The notes beneath the pieces are model-generated. The model was not told where the DNA came from. It was given only the letters and a program-made list of their open reading frames with translations, and did not search any database. Positions 1-6,454 of a stretch of DNA of 11,467 bases are shown piece after piece. This DNA comes from JANPLD01 sp031426355 (GTDB lineage: Bacteria > Pseudomonadota > Alphaproteobacteria > Rickettsiales > UBA8987), in NCBI GenBank assembly GCA_031426355.1, contig JANPLD010000092.1:1-11467 (forward strand). Reading direction: 5' to 3'. Positions within the stretch are counted from its first letter, which is position 1. Every line of letters starts with the position of its first letter. The position numbers were made by a program, and so were the translations under genes.

Positions 1-671
1 GCAGTATCAATTATCCCCGCGCCACTTATGCCATTTGCTTTCTGCGCTGCCATTACTACATCATCAAGTGAAAGCCCATATTTAACAAGCTTATCCGGGT
101 GAACCTGAATCTGTATCTGGCGTATTAATCCACCGAAACGCTCAGCTTCGGAAACGCCTTTTACACTTAATAATCTGGGCCTTATTTCCCAATCAGCAAT
201 CGTCCGAAGTTCCGTCAGGCTAAGTTTATCTGAGGTAAGCCCTATACCCATTACATTATTAGTAGTGGAAGTAAGCGGCGCCATAAGTGGAGCTTTTACT
301 CCAGCCGGAAAGCTGGATGCAAGGCTTGCGATCTGTTCGTTTATCACCTGCCTGCCTTTCACCACATCACTATCCGGGTCAAAAAAAACATCAACCGCAG
401 AGAGGCCCTGTATCGAGTATGATTGTACCGCTTTAACACCATTAGCGCCACTTATTGCATGTTCAACCTGTTCGGTAATTAGTTTCTCAACCTGCCCGGC
501 AGTAAACCCCGGTGCTTCTGTTTGCACACTTACCTGAGGCGGCGCAAACTCTGGGAATACATCAAAATGCGCCGAGCGCAACTGGTTGAACGAATAAGCC
601 AGTAGCATGAATGAAATCGCGATGACCGCGCCACTATGCCTCAATGAGAATTTAAGGATGTTATTGAGCAT
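1..671 (-). CDS. Heavy-metal-type RND efflux pump, CzcA/CusA family (N-terminal part)
   Basis: Inner-membrane proton-driven pump of the tripartite heavy-metal efflux (HME-RND) class. About 223 N-terminal residues are visible; the family is usually a little over 1000 residues and the rest lies beyond the left edge. A hydrophobic first transmembrane helix spans about residues 12-30. It is followed by the family signature DVFPEFAPPQVSVQTEAPGF, a motif of metal-transporting rather than drug-transporting RNDs, and by the start of the periplasmic porter domain (EQVEHAISG, GVKAVQSYS). The ATG at 669-671 was chosen because the protein then begins MLNNILKFSLRHSG, as family members do. The start overlaps the end of the outer-membrane gene by 11 bases, which suggests translational coupling. 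Substrate cannot be read from this fragment, because the transmembrane helix with the metal-relay residues is outside the window. Confidence 0.9.
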   Translation of the reverse strand, partial: MLNNILKFSLRHSGAVIAISFMLLAYSFNQLRSAHFDVFPEFAPPQVSVQTEAPGFTAGQVEKLITEQVEHAISGANGVKAVQSYSIQGLSAVDVFFDPDSDVVKGRQVINEQIASLASSFPAGVKAPLMAPLTSTTNNVMGIGLTSDKLSLTELRTIADWEIRPRLLSVKGVSEAERFGGLIRQIQIQVHPDKLVKYGLSLDDVVMAAQKANGISGAGIIDT

Positions 672-2046
672 CAGTGAACTTCTTTATCTCAGGTTTCCCA
701 AAAATATCTACCCGGAGTGCATCTTCCAAACCAGTCATTGCCTTTAGCCTCTGCATATTACCTTCCTGTGCGGCTATCCTTGCGTTATATAATTCACTCT
801 GTGCATATAGGAGCGGTAATTTGCTCACCTTACTTTCCTGCAATTGGGCTTTTAACTGCTCGAATTTCTGGCCTTGTGTTCTTTCAATTTCTCTAAGGTT
901 CCTTGCTGCCAGTTCTGAGCTTGTATAAGCAGCTTCGGCCTGTTCTATGGTGGTGATTATATTAGCCTGATTGACCTCGAAAGTTCTGGAGGCAGTTTCC
1001 CGTTTCGCCTTTGCTTCTGCTATAGGCCCTTCATTCTGGTTGAATATTGGAAGTACTATTGAGATACCAAGGCTGAGTTTACCACCTCCCTGACTGTTCC
1101 ATTCATAACCTGGGCCTATATCAAGGTCAGGTATCTGCTTTGCCACTTCCAGCCTTAAATTTTCATGCGCTGCCAGATATTCCATCATAGAAGCTTTTAA
1201 TAGTGGATGGTTTTCAAGAGAGGTTTTTCTTAAACTCGCAATTGAATTTATATCTCGACAATTAACCAGCTCTGAATAATCAATATTTATTTTATCAAGT
1301 GCGCTGGCTGGAACGCCGATACTCCCTGCCAATCTTGCTTTTGCCTGCATCAGGTTTGACTGAGCCTGGTTAAGCAATGATATATTCTGTTGGTAAGCTA
1401 TATTAGCTTGTGAAACTGCTGCTGTCGGCAATTGCCCTTCTGCAGTTCTTTTATCATATGATGCAACTATCTCCTGCTGTGCTTTTATCAAAGACTGATA
1501 GTTACTCACTATTTGTTTCGCGGAATAATAATCTATCAAGCCCGATATAACATCTCTATGTACATCCCACACAGTATTCTCGAATTGTGCCCGGCTGGAA
1601 TCGGATAAATACCCGGTAGCATTTTCGCGCAAGCCTCTTTTACCGTTAGTTTCAACTGGAAGGTTAAAACTAAATGCTAAAAGATGGTCAAGCGCAGGGG
1701 AAGAAGTATCACGACCTGGCGCAATACCTATAGTAGGGTTTGGAATTTGCCCTGCAGTTATCTCTGCTGCCTTAGCTTCATTTATTTTACTTTCGGCGAG
1801 TTTGATATTTGGGTTAAAATATAATGCCGCCCATATAATGTTCTCAACACTCCATTTATTCAAAAGCCAGGTAACATTACCATCATGCGCCTTTATGAAA
1901 TCCTCAAGCCCTTGGTCATCAAAGCCACGGGTGCTATATTCTTCCTGCTTCTGTAACGCAGGTGCTTTTTCATCTATTCCATAGAAAGTGCAGGATGATA
2001 GACAGGCGATAAGCAGAAGATTTAATATGCAGTTATTTTTTATCAT
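661..2046 (-). CDS. TolC/CzcC-family outer-membrane efflux lipoprotein
   Basis: Outer-membrane channel of a tripartite efflux system. From the ATG at 2046 the protein has 461 residues, normal for the OEP family. It starts with a lipoprotein signal peptide: MIKNN, a hydrophobic stretch and LSSC at residues 16-19, so Cys19 is the probable lipidation site. Two similar long helical segments follow (roughly residues 55-250 and 275-445), the usual duplicated OEP layout, with the NPTIGI and FNLPVETNGKRG stretches typical of CzcC-like members. A GTG three codons upstream (2055) is in frame, but the ATG gives a cleaner signal peptide; neither has a clear ribosome-binding site. It is followed with overlap by the RND pump gene. 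No membrane-fusion (CzcB-like) gene lies between them, so that partner would be beyond the left edge or elsewhere. Confidence 0.88.
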   Translation of the reverse strand: MIKNNCILNLLLIACLSSCTFYGIDEKAPALQKQEEYSTRGFDDQGLEDFIKAHDGNVTWLLNKWSVENIIWAALYFNPNIKLAESKINEAKAAEITAGQIPNPTIGIAPGRDTSSPALDHLLAFSFNLPVETNGKRGLRENATGYLSDSSRAQFENTVWDVHRDVISGLIDYYSAKQIVSNYQSLIKAQQEIVASYDKRTAEGQLPTAAVSQANIAYQQNISLLNQAQSNLMQAKARLAGSIGVPASALDKINIDYSELVNCRDINSIASLRKTSLENHPLLKASMMEYLAAHENLRLEVAKQIPDLDIGPGYEWNSQGGGKLSLGISIVLPIFNQNEGPIAEAKAKRETASRTFEVNQANIITTIEQAEAAYTSSELAARNLREIERTQGQKFEQLKAQLQESKVSKLPLLYAQSELYNARIAAQEGNMQRLKAMTGLEDALRVDIFGKPEIKKFTDAQ

Positions 2047-2069
2047 AACGCACACACTAGCGAAGAATA

Positions 2070-2086
2070 CTTAACCCAGACTTAAG
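2070..2086. promoter_or_regulatory. Probable response-regulator operator, CTTAAC-N5-CTTAAG
   Basis: The 97-base divergent region between the efflux operon (minus) and the two-component operon (plus) contains CTTAAC at 2070-2075 and CTTAAG at 2081-2086, an 11-base-spaced direct repeat. This matches the known box of PmrA/QseB-type OmpR-family regulators (YTTAAK-N5-YTTAAK) apart from the last base of the first half-site, and the adjacent regulator gene is of that type. The inference is autoregulation plus control of the pump genes. The same bases also read TTAA-N7-TTAA, the CtrA pattern of alphaproteobacteria, which is an alternative. The -10 elements are unclear on both sides. The regulator ATG at 2144 has no visible Shine-Dalgarno. 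Confidence 0.55.
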
Positions 2087-2143
2087 AATAAAATTAATTT
2101 ATTTTTGGTTGGTATTTACTGATTATTGTAATAACCTTCAGCT

Positions 2144-2803
2144 ATGAAAATATTATTAGTTGAAGACGATACGATGATAGGCGAAAGTATAAGCCACGCT
2201 TTAAAGGGCATTGGCTATGGTGTTGACTGGGTGCAGGATGGCATAACTGCCGAGGAAAGTATAAACCTGCAACAATATACAATGATACTACTTGATCTCG
2301 GGTTGCCTAAACAATCGGGTATAGAATTACTTGGCAAGCTCCGCAAAAAAGAAAACCATATACCTGTACTGATAATCTCTGCCCGCGATAAACTTTCCGA
2401 TAAAATATACGGCCTTGATTCCGGTGCGGATGATTACCTGATAAAACCATTTGAACTCTCTGAGCTTGAAGCACGGATAAGGGCAATATTACGTCGTCAG
2501 GGTGGCAAAGCAAACCCTATCATAAAATATGGTAAATTGGAATTGAACCCTGCTACAAAGGAAATAAAGTTCAATAATAAGAAAGCACAATTATCTGCCC
2601 GTGAATTTTCTCTTATGTCCATACTTATTGAACACCCGGGAAAAATATTTTCAAGGCCGGAACTTGAAGAAAAAATATATGGTTGGAATGAAGAGGTAGA
2701 AAGTAACTCAATTGAAGTGCATATACATGCTCTCAGGAAAAAACTGGGTTCTGGTATTATTCAGAATATAAGGGGTCTGGGTTATAAAGTGGGGAAGGAA
2801 TGA
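2144..2803 (+). CDS. OmpR-family response regulator, QseB/PmrA-like
   Basis: Transcription factor of a two-component system, 219 residues, normal length. The receiver domain (residues 1-118) has the acidic pair Asp8/Asp9, phospho-acceptor Asp51 in LLDLGLP, Ser79 at the switch position and Lys101 in IKPF. The winged-helix DNA-binding domain (about 125-217) ends in the usual HIHALRKKLG and IRGLGYKVG motifs. The LDLGLP and GADDYLIKPFELSEL wording places it in the QseB/PmrA/TctD branch rather than with CusR or PhoB. Its stop overlaps the kinase start by four bases (ATGA), so the two are probably translated together. The divergent efflux genes and the repeat at 2070-2086 suggest its targets. The activating signal is unknown. 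Confidence 0.95.
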   Translation: MKILLVEDDTMIGESISHALKGIGYGVDWVQDGITAEESINLQQYTMILLDLGLPKQSGIELLGKLRKKENHIPVLIISARDKLSDKIYGLDSGADDYLIKPFELSELEARIRAILRRQGGKANPIIKYGKLELNPATKEIKFNNKKAQLSAREFSLMSILIEHPGKIFSRPELEEKIYGWNEEVESNSIEVHIHALRKKLGSGIIQNIRGLGYKVGKE

Positions 2804-4137
2804 GGTCTATCCGTAAATATCTATTAATATATTCATTTCTGGTAGCTGTTATTACCGCGCTGATTGCCAGCTATTTTACCTATAAAATAGCTTATCTTGA
2901 ATCAAATGAGGTTTACGACCAGAACCTCAAGCAGATAGCAATAACTCTGAAGAACCAATACGCCTTCATAGGTAGCCCTAAGAAAAATAAAAAAGTAAAA
3001 AATGCAATCTCCGGCAAACTGGATGAAGAGGAAGAATATATAATCCAGGTGCGTGATAAGAATTATGAACTGATATATACCTCTTATCCATCTATCAAAG
3101 TTCCTGAAACTAAGGAAGGTCTGCATACCATTGAATTCAATGGCAGATACTGGCATAGTTATAAGGCAAAAGCAGATTATGGTTCTATACAGGTTTCACA
3201 GCCTAAAGATAACCGTAATGCAATAATAAATGCTTTTTCTAAAAAGATAATCCTGCCATTATTACTCCAGATACCTATAATAATTATATTAATAGGGTTG
3301 TTCATCAATAAGGGCCTCAAACCATTGTCAGAACTTTCCGAGGCAATAAATAAAAGAGATGCCAATAGTCTTCTGCCCATAACTTTAGAAAATATCTCAA
3401 CTGAATTGGTAGAACCAGTAAATGAGCTAAATGAGCTTTTGCTAAGGCTTGGCAATTCATTAGAGCAGCAGAAACAATTTATCGCTGATGCCGCACATGA
3501 GTTGCGAACCCCACTTACCGCAATTCAATTACAACTTAATATCCTTGAACGCGCCGAAACCAATGCTGAGAAGATACAGGCAACTTCAAAACTAAGCCTT
3601 GGGATAAAACGCTGTATTGAACTGGTCGAGCAATTACTCCTGATGGCAAAAACCGAATTCGAGAACGCGAATCTGCCATCAGTTGATTTTGACCTGTCAG
3701 AATTGTTAAAAAACCTTACAAAAGAATATGAGCCTTTATCAGAAGAAAAGAATATCGAGCTGTCATTATCCTTGGAAAACAATGTAATTATAAATGGCAA
3801 TGAGAGAAATACATACATAATGATAAGTAACCTTCTAAATAACGCCATTATCTATACGCCTGAAAAGGGCAGGATAATAATTGACCTGACAAAAGAAAAC
3901 GCCGGTATCACACTAAAAATATCCGATAACGGTATCGGAATAGCATCGGATGAAAGGGAGCGCATATTTGACCGTTTTTATCGTATTCCAGGTTACAAAG
4001 TTAACGGAACAGGTCTTGGCCTCTCAGTCGTAAAATCGATCGCTGACCGTTATAGAATTAAAGTTGAGGTTGGTGTAGGAATACAAGGAAAGGGTACGAG
4101 CTTTACTTGTTATTTCCTTGGATTTAGTAAGCAATGA
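2800..4137 (+). CDS. Sensor histidine kinase, QseC/PmrB/TctE-like
   Basis: Inner-membrane partner of the preceding regulator, 445 residues. Transmembrane helices span about residues 8-29 and 149-170, enclosing a roughly 118-residue periplasmic sensor. The sensor begins SNEVYDQNLKQIA and resembles the short 2CSK_N-type sensor of QseC/TctE kinases. A HAMP-like linker follows (about 171-223). The phospho-acceptor is His233 in AAHELRTPLT. The ATPase domain shows the N box (NLLNNAIIYTP, 344-354), G1 (DNGIG, 376-380), F box (FDRFYR, 390-395) and G2 (GTGLGL, 403-408), so it looks fully active. The start overlaps the regulator stop and has GGGGAAGG just upstream. The periplasmic domain shows no obvious metal-binding His/Cys cluster, so a metal signal is only suggested by the neighbouring pump. 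Confidence 0.93.
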   Translation: MRSIRKYLLIYSFLVAVITALIASYFTYKIAYLESNEVYDQNLKQIAITLKNQYAFIGSPKKNKKVKNAISGKLDEEEEYIIQVRDKNYELIYTSYPSIKVPETKEGLHTIEFNGRYWHSYKAKADYGSIQVSQPKDNRNAIINAFSKKIILPLLLQIPIIIILIGLFINKGLKPLSELSEAINKRDANSLLPITLENISTELVEPVNELNELLLRLGNSLEQQKQFIADAAHELRTPLTAIQLQLNILERAETNAEKIQATSKLSLGIKRCIELVEQLLLMAKTEFENANLPSVDFDLSELLKNLTKEYEPLSEEKNIELSLSLENNVIINGNERNTYIMISNLLNNAIIYTPEKGRIIIDLTKENAGITLKISDNGIGIASDERERIFDRFYRIPGYKVNGTGLGLSVVKSIADRYRIKVEVGVGIQGKGTSFTCYFLGFSKQ

Positions 4138-4380
4138 TTCATCTAATGAGAATTACTTCATAATTTTACATGATTTCAAAAAACCAATTCTATTAAGAAT
4201 TGAGATAAATTCCCCAATAGCTTTCTTAAAGATTATTCTATGTGATTTATATTATACTAATGATGGTATATAATATATTGCCATATCAACTTGCTAACCA
4301 AGAGAAATTATTTTTGCTGGCAAAGTTCATAGTTCTGTTATGAAATAGATGGATCAAAAGCTAATCTTTTTTGTATTGTA
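4138..4380. other. Convergent intergenic region, AT-rich, weak terminator candidates
   Basis: These 243 bases separate two convergent genes and hold no convincing gene. Three structures are visible. A perfect 7-bp hairpin lies at 4185-4202 (CAATTCT, loop ATTA, AGAATTG); read on the minus strand it is followed by GGTTTTTT, so it could end transcripts from the protease gene, though its stem is AT-rich. An imperfect palindrome occupies 4261-4288. A 5-bp stem at 4356-4370 (AAAAG, CTAAT, CTTTT) is followed by two more T on the plus strand, a poor terminator for the kinase transcript. None is strong. Confidence 0.35.
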
Positions 4381-5166
4381 TTACTTTGTTTCTTCTATTG
4401 CCTGTTTAATACGCTCTATACGGTTTTCTGGATTCGGATGTGTGCTAAAGAAATCAGGGCCGTTACCTTTTCCTTTTGACGCTTCCTGAAGAACCTTCAT
4501 TACTTCGATCATTGCTTCCGGCTTATATCCAGCATTTACCATAAATCTCACTCCAAGCAGGTCAGATTCAATTTCATCTCCACGGCCATATTTCATATTT
4601 ACCATCTGCCCTATCACTGCTGCCATTTGCCCGGCACTATAATCGCCTGTACCTACTATTGCTGCTGTTGTAATGCCTTGGGCCAATTGTTGTTTAGCAA
4701 GGTGCTGCGCTCCATGACGTGCCATTACGTGCCCTATCTCATGTGATAAAACCGCTGCTATCTGATCATCATTATTTAATCTTTTAAACAAAGCATAGGT
4801 AATAAAAATCTGCCCGCCCGGTAAGGCAAAGGCGTTTACTGTCTTATCATCGGCAAGCAGGTGGAAATAAAATTTATAACCTTTATCTCCTCCGTTCTCC
4901 TTAATTAATTCCTGCCCGATTTCATCCACCTTATTCTGTAAGGCTTCATCATTGTGAAGCCCGCCAAATTCTTCTGCCATTTGTGGAGCTGCCTGCAAGC
5001 CTAATGCAATTTCCTGACCTTGGGTCATTGCAATACGCTGCGTTGTACCGGTAACCTCATTAAATTCCGATGATCCATAATAACTTGCAATAGCCACAAT
5101 CACGAGAATAATTGCAATTATTGGACTTCCCCTTCTACGCCCTGAACTGTTTGAAATGAAAAACAT
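4381..5166 (-). CDS. Membrane-anchored M48-family metalloprotease
   Basis: Zinc endopeptidase of the M48 family, 261 residues. One N-terminal transmembrane helix (about 15-30) follows an Arg-rich start (GRRRG), so the catalytic domain is probably periplasmic or envelope-facing with a single anchor. This resembles LoiP/YcaL-type envelope quality-control proteases rather than the multi-pass HtpX. The catalytic motif HEIGH is at 142-146, with zinc ligands His142 and His146 and general base Glu143. Glu198 in EIESD is the likely third ligand, and STHP (241-244) is the conserved late motif. All key residues are present. It faces the two-component operon tail to tail and is transcribed away from the phage-like segment. 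The ATG has no clear ribosome-binding site. The specific substrate cannot be told. Confidence 0.92.
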   Translation of the reverse strand: MFFISNSSGRRRGSPIIAIILVIVAIASYYGSSEFNEVTGTTQRIAMTQGQEIALGLQAAPQMAEEFGGLHNDEALQNKVDEIGQELIKENGGDKGYKFYFHLLADDKTVNAFALPGGQIFITYALFKRLNNDDQIAAVLSHEIGHVMARHGAQHLAKQQLAQGITTAAIVGTGDYSAGQMAAVIGQMVNMKYGRGDEIESDLLGVRFMVNAGYKPEAMIEVMKVLQEASKGKGNGPDFFSTHPNPENRIERIKQAIEETK

Positions 5167-5248
5167 TTAATAAATATAGTTGATGAAAAGTGAATCGCAA
5201 TATGTAAGTTATCTATGATAGAATTTATCTAATTTAATAAACAACCAT

Positions 5249-5277
5249 TTGACTTCAACCTCACTAGGAGCTAATTC
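5249..5277 (+). promoter_or_regulatory. Possible promoter for the structured RNA upstream of the GIY-YIG gene
   Basis: TTGACT at 5249-5254 is a good -35 element. The sequence at the proper distance, TAATTC at 5272-5277 (17-base spacer), is a poor -10. If used, transcription would begin near 5284, just ahead of the structured RNA. Confidence rests mostly on the -35 and on position. Confidence 0.3.
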
Positions 5278-5472
5278 TTGAAGCAGGCCATATTATTGGC
5301 TCTGGGCTTAATAACCCATCATAAAACGGTCTGTTATGCGCAGATCGAAAACAAAAATGCTGTTCTCCTAAGTCTTCGACTGGGAGACGGTGTTATGTTC
5401 AGGCGCAAGCTAAAAGCACTGTGCCGTTTTTATGCGGTTATTAACTCCCAGTCACCAGAGTTTCTCTGGTGA
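5278..5472 (+). CDS. Doubtful 64-codon reading frame overlapping a structured RNA
   Basis: A TTG-started frame with AGGAG at 5266-5270, seven bases before the start, and a hydrophobic N-terminus (KQAILLALGLI) that could pass for a signal peptide. Against it are the rare TTG start, a stop codon inside the right arm of the terminator hairpin, and the fact that almost every stretch of the frame is also part of a base-paired RNA structure. It resembles the small spurious proteins often annotated over phage regulatory RNAs. I recognise no domain. I think the RNA is the real product, but a short leader peptide cannot be excluded. Confidence 0.2.
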   Translation: MKQAILLALGLITHHKTVCYAQIENKNAVLLSLRLGDGVMFRRKLKALCRFYAVINSQSPEFLW

Positions 5473-5480
5473 CTTTCTTT
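5284..5480 (+). ncRNA. Structured RNA or attenuator leader ending in an intrinsic terminator (possibly c4-like)
   Basis: Dense pairing visible by eye. TGGG(c)TT pairs with AACCCA at 5303-5318. TCTCCT-a-AGTC pairs with GACTGGGAGA at 5364-5387. A long-range perfect 9-bp helix joins GACTGGGAG (5378-5386) and CTCCCAGTC (5445-5453). Inside it is GGCGC...GTGCC with an inner GCT-AAA-AGC. The 5' arm of the 9-bp helix is shared with the local 5364-5387 hairpin, so the two are mutually exclusive. The 3' arm runs into the terminator stem, as in attenuators. A closed multibranch RNA near phage genes, overlapped by a spurious short ORF, recalls the c4 antisense RNA family of P1/P7/P4-like prophages. That is a recollection of layout, not a match I could test. 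It may act in trans or control the nuclease gene 18 bases downstream. Confidence 0.5.
5451..5480 (+). terminator. Strong intrinsic terminator before the GIY-YIG gene
   Basis: A perfect 10-bp stem, GTCACCAGAG (5451-5460) with CTCTGGTGAC (5464-5473), TTT loop, followed by TTTCTTT. It ends 17 bases before the nuclease ATG, so transcription from upstream would stop here unless read-through or antitermination occurs. Confidence 0.85.
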
Positions 5481-5497
5481 AACAAAGGGAGTGGTAG

Positions 5498-6217
5498 ATG
5501 TTTACCTCTGAAGTATCAGAAAAACTTGGATGTTACGTGTACAGGTTAATAGACCCTAGAAACGGCGAAACTTTTTATGTCGGCAAAGGAAAAGACAGTC
5601 GCGTTTTTGAACATGTTAAAGGTGAACTTAAATTTAGTGAAGATGATATCAGCGATAAACTTCAGCGCATAAGAGAAATCCGTATCAACGGGTTTGAAGT
5701 AGCTCATGTTATTCATAGGCATGGTATGGATGAAGAAACGGCTTTTGAAGTTGAGGCTGCATTAATTGATGCATACCCAGGAGTAACAAACATATCTGGT
5801 GGCAGATATTCAGATGATCGTGGTGTTATGCATTCTAATCAAATAATTGAAAAATATCAGGCAAGTGAAATAGATTTTCTTCATAAGGTAGTAATGATTA
5901 ATGTTAATAATTCAGCTGATGAAAAAGAGAGTGTTTATGAAGCAGTTCGATGGGCTTGGAAGATTGATTTAAATAGAGCAAGTAATGCGGAGCTAGTTTT
6001 AGCAGTACTAAGAGGCTTAGTAATAGGCGTGTTTGTTCCCAAAAAATGGTTAGATGCAACAACGGAAAATTTTCCAGGTAGGCCTGAGTGGAAAAAGAGA
6101 AAGGGGTTTGTAGGTTTTGAAGCTGATGAAAAAATATTAAAACATTATTTACGTAAACGAGTTCCTGAAGATATGAGGAAAAAGGGGGCATCAAACCCCG
6201 TTAGGTATAAAATATAA
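5498..6217 (+). CDS. LEM-3-like GIY-YIG nuclease (COG3680-type)
   Basis: Predicted DNA endonuclease of 239 residues. The GIY-YIG domain covers about residues 10-105. The GIY element is degenerate (GCYVYRLID, Tyr13-Tyr15) and the YIG element reads FYVGKG (27-32), the form used by LEM-3-like members. Arg35 is the likely catalytic arginine, Glu84 or Glu86 in FEVEAALID the metal-binding acid, and Asn98 in GVTN the late conserved residue. After a linker, residues 129-225 form a second region (INVNNS, YEAVRWAWK, AVLRGLVIGVF, GFVGFEA) that recurs in this protein type and whose role I do not know. The ATG is set by GGGAG at 5487-5491, six bases upstream. It is preceded by a terminated structured RNA and followed by the five-hairpin RNA. 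Nuclease fold is confident; the biological target is unknown. Confidence 0.85.
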   Translation: MFTSEVSEKLGCYVYRLIDPRNGETFYVGKGKDSRVFEHVKGELKFSEDDISDKLQRIREIRINGFEVAHVIHRHGMDEETAFEVEAALIDAYPGVTNISGGRYSDDRGVMHSNQIIEKYQASEIDFLHKVVMINVNNSADEKESVYEAVRWAWKIDLNRASNAELVLAVLRGLVIGVFVPKKWLDATTENFPGRPEWKKRKGFVGFEADEKILKHYLRKRVPEDMRKKGASNPVRYKI

Positions 6218-6268
6218 TTAACACTATATAAAATATATTTTACAAAAGATGATTTTTAAAATTTTTAG
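6218..6268. other. AT-rich spacer after the nuclease gene
   Basis: Nearly pure A/T with short palindromes such as AAAATATATTTT. I see no gene and no G/C-rich terminator hairpin. It precedes the promoter of the five-hairpin RNA. Confidence 0.4.
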
Positions 6269-6297
6269 TTTTCATTGATGTTATTTTAAGTTACAAT
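6269..6297 (+). promoter_or_regulatory. Promoter for the five-hairpin RNA
   Basis: TTTTCA at 6269-6274 (four of six matches to TTGACA), a 17-base spacer, and TACAAT at 6292-6297 (five of six matches to TATAAT). Predicted transcription start is about 6303-6305, which leaves some ten unpaired bases before the first hairpin at 6314. The fit of promoter and structure supports a genuine RNA start here. It may also serve the downstream phage genes. Confidence 0.5.
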
Positions 6298-6303
6298 AGT
6301 AAA

Positions 6304-6430
6304 CAAGAATCATTGCACGGATTAGGTTCGTGTATCTTTTGCCTCTAGGAGGCAATCTTTCAAAAGGGCTGGTTAGGCTGGCTATCACTCGATTAGGTCG
6401 AGGCAGTTAATGCGCTAGGCACATTATCTT
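6304..6430 (+). ncRNA. Unrecognised RNA: five tandem hairpins with YUAGG pentaloops
   Basis: Five hairpins in 113 bases share one loop. H1 6314-6334, loop TTAGG 6322-6326, 8-bp stem. H2 6339-6355, loop CTAGG 6345-6349, 6 bp. H3 6367-6383, loop TTAGG 6373-6377, 6 bp with three G-U pairs. H4 6388-6402, loop TTAGG 6393-6397, 5 bp perfect. H5 6408-6426, loop CTAGG 6415-6419, six pairs around one C-A mismatch. Stem sequences differ between copies while pairing is kept, so structure and loop, not primary sequence, seem selected. ATC follows H1, H2, H3 and H5, extended to ATCTTT after H1, H2 and H5. Linkers are 4-11 bases. No T-rich terminator directly follows, so it may be processed or continue as the leader of the ParB-MTase operon. 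I match it to no family I know. Confidence 0.6.
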
Positions 6431-6454
6431 TCATTAAAAATAATTTTATAAATT

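Noticed and set aside
265..537. 90-codon plus-strand frame
   Set aside because: It lies wholly antisense to the RND pump gene, whose protein motifs are clear.
4356..4372. Intrinsic terminator for the histidine kinase transcript
   Set aside because: Only a 5-bp AT-rich stem; too weak to call as a terminator on its own and mentioned only as a candidate.
5167..5260. Attachment site at the left edge of the phage-like segment
   Set aside because: No direct repeat partner is visible and the right end is outside the window, so no boundary can be supported.
5284..5480. Group I intron, 6S RNA, tmRNA or tRNA
   Set aside because: The GIY-YIG neighbour suggested an intron, but I found no intron core segments. 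The fold has no long interrupted 6S duplex, no tmRNA ends and no cloverleaf.
5904..6194. 96-codon minus-strand frame within the nuclease gene
   Set aside because: Leu/Phe-rich antisense shadow of the conserved C-terminal region; no ribosome-binding site or neighbour supports it.
6304..6430. CsrA/RsmA-type binding RNA
   Set aside because: The loops contain AGG, but CsrA needs GGA; only the second hairpin continues with A after AGG. The conserved element is YUAGG, not ANGGA.
6304..6430. Type III toxin-antitoxin RNA repeats or a CRISPR array
   Set aside because: The five units share only loop and fold, not sequence, and spacing varies from 20 to 28 bases. No ToxN-like or Cas gene is nearby.
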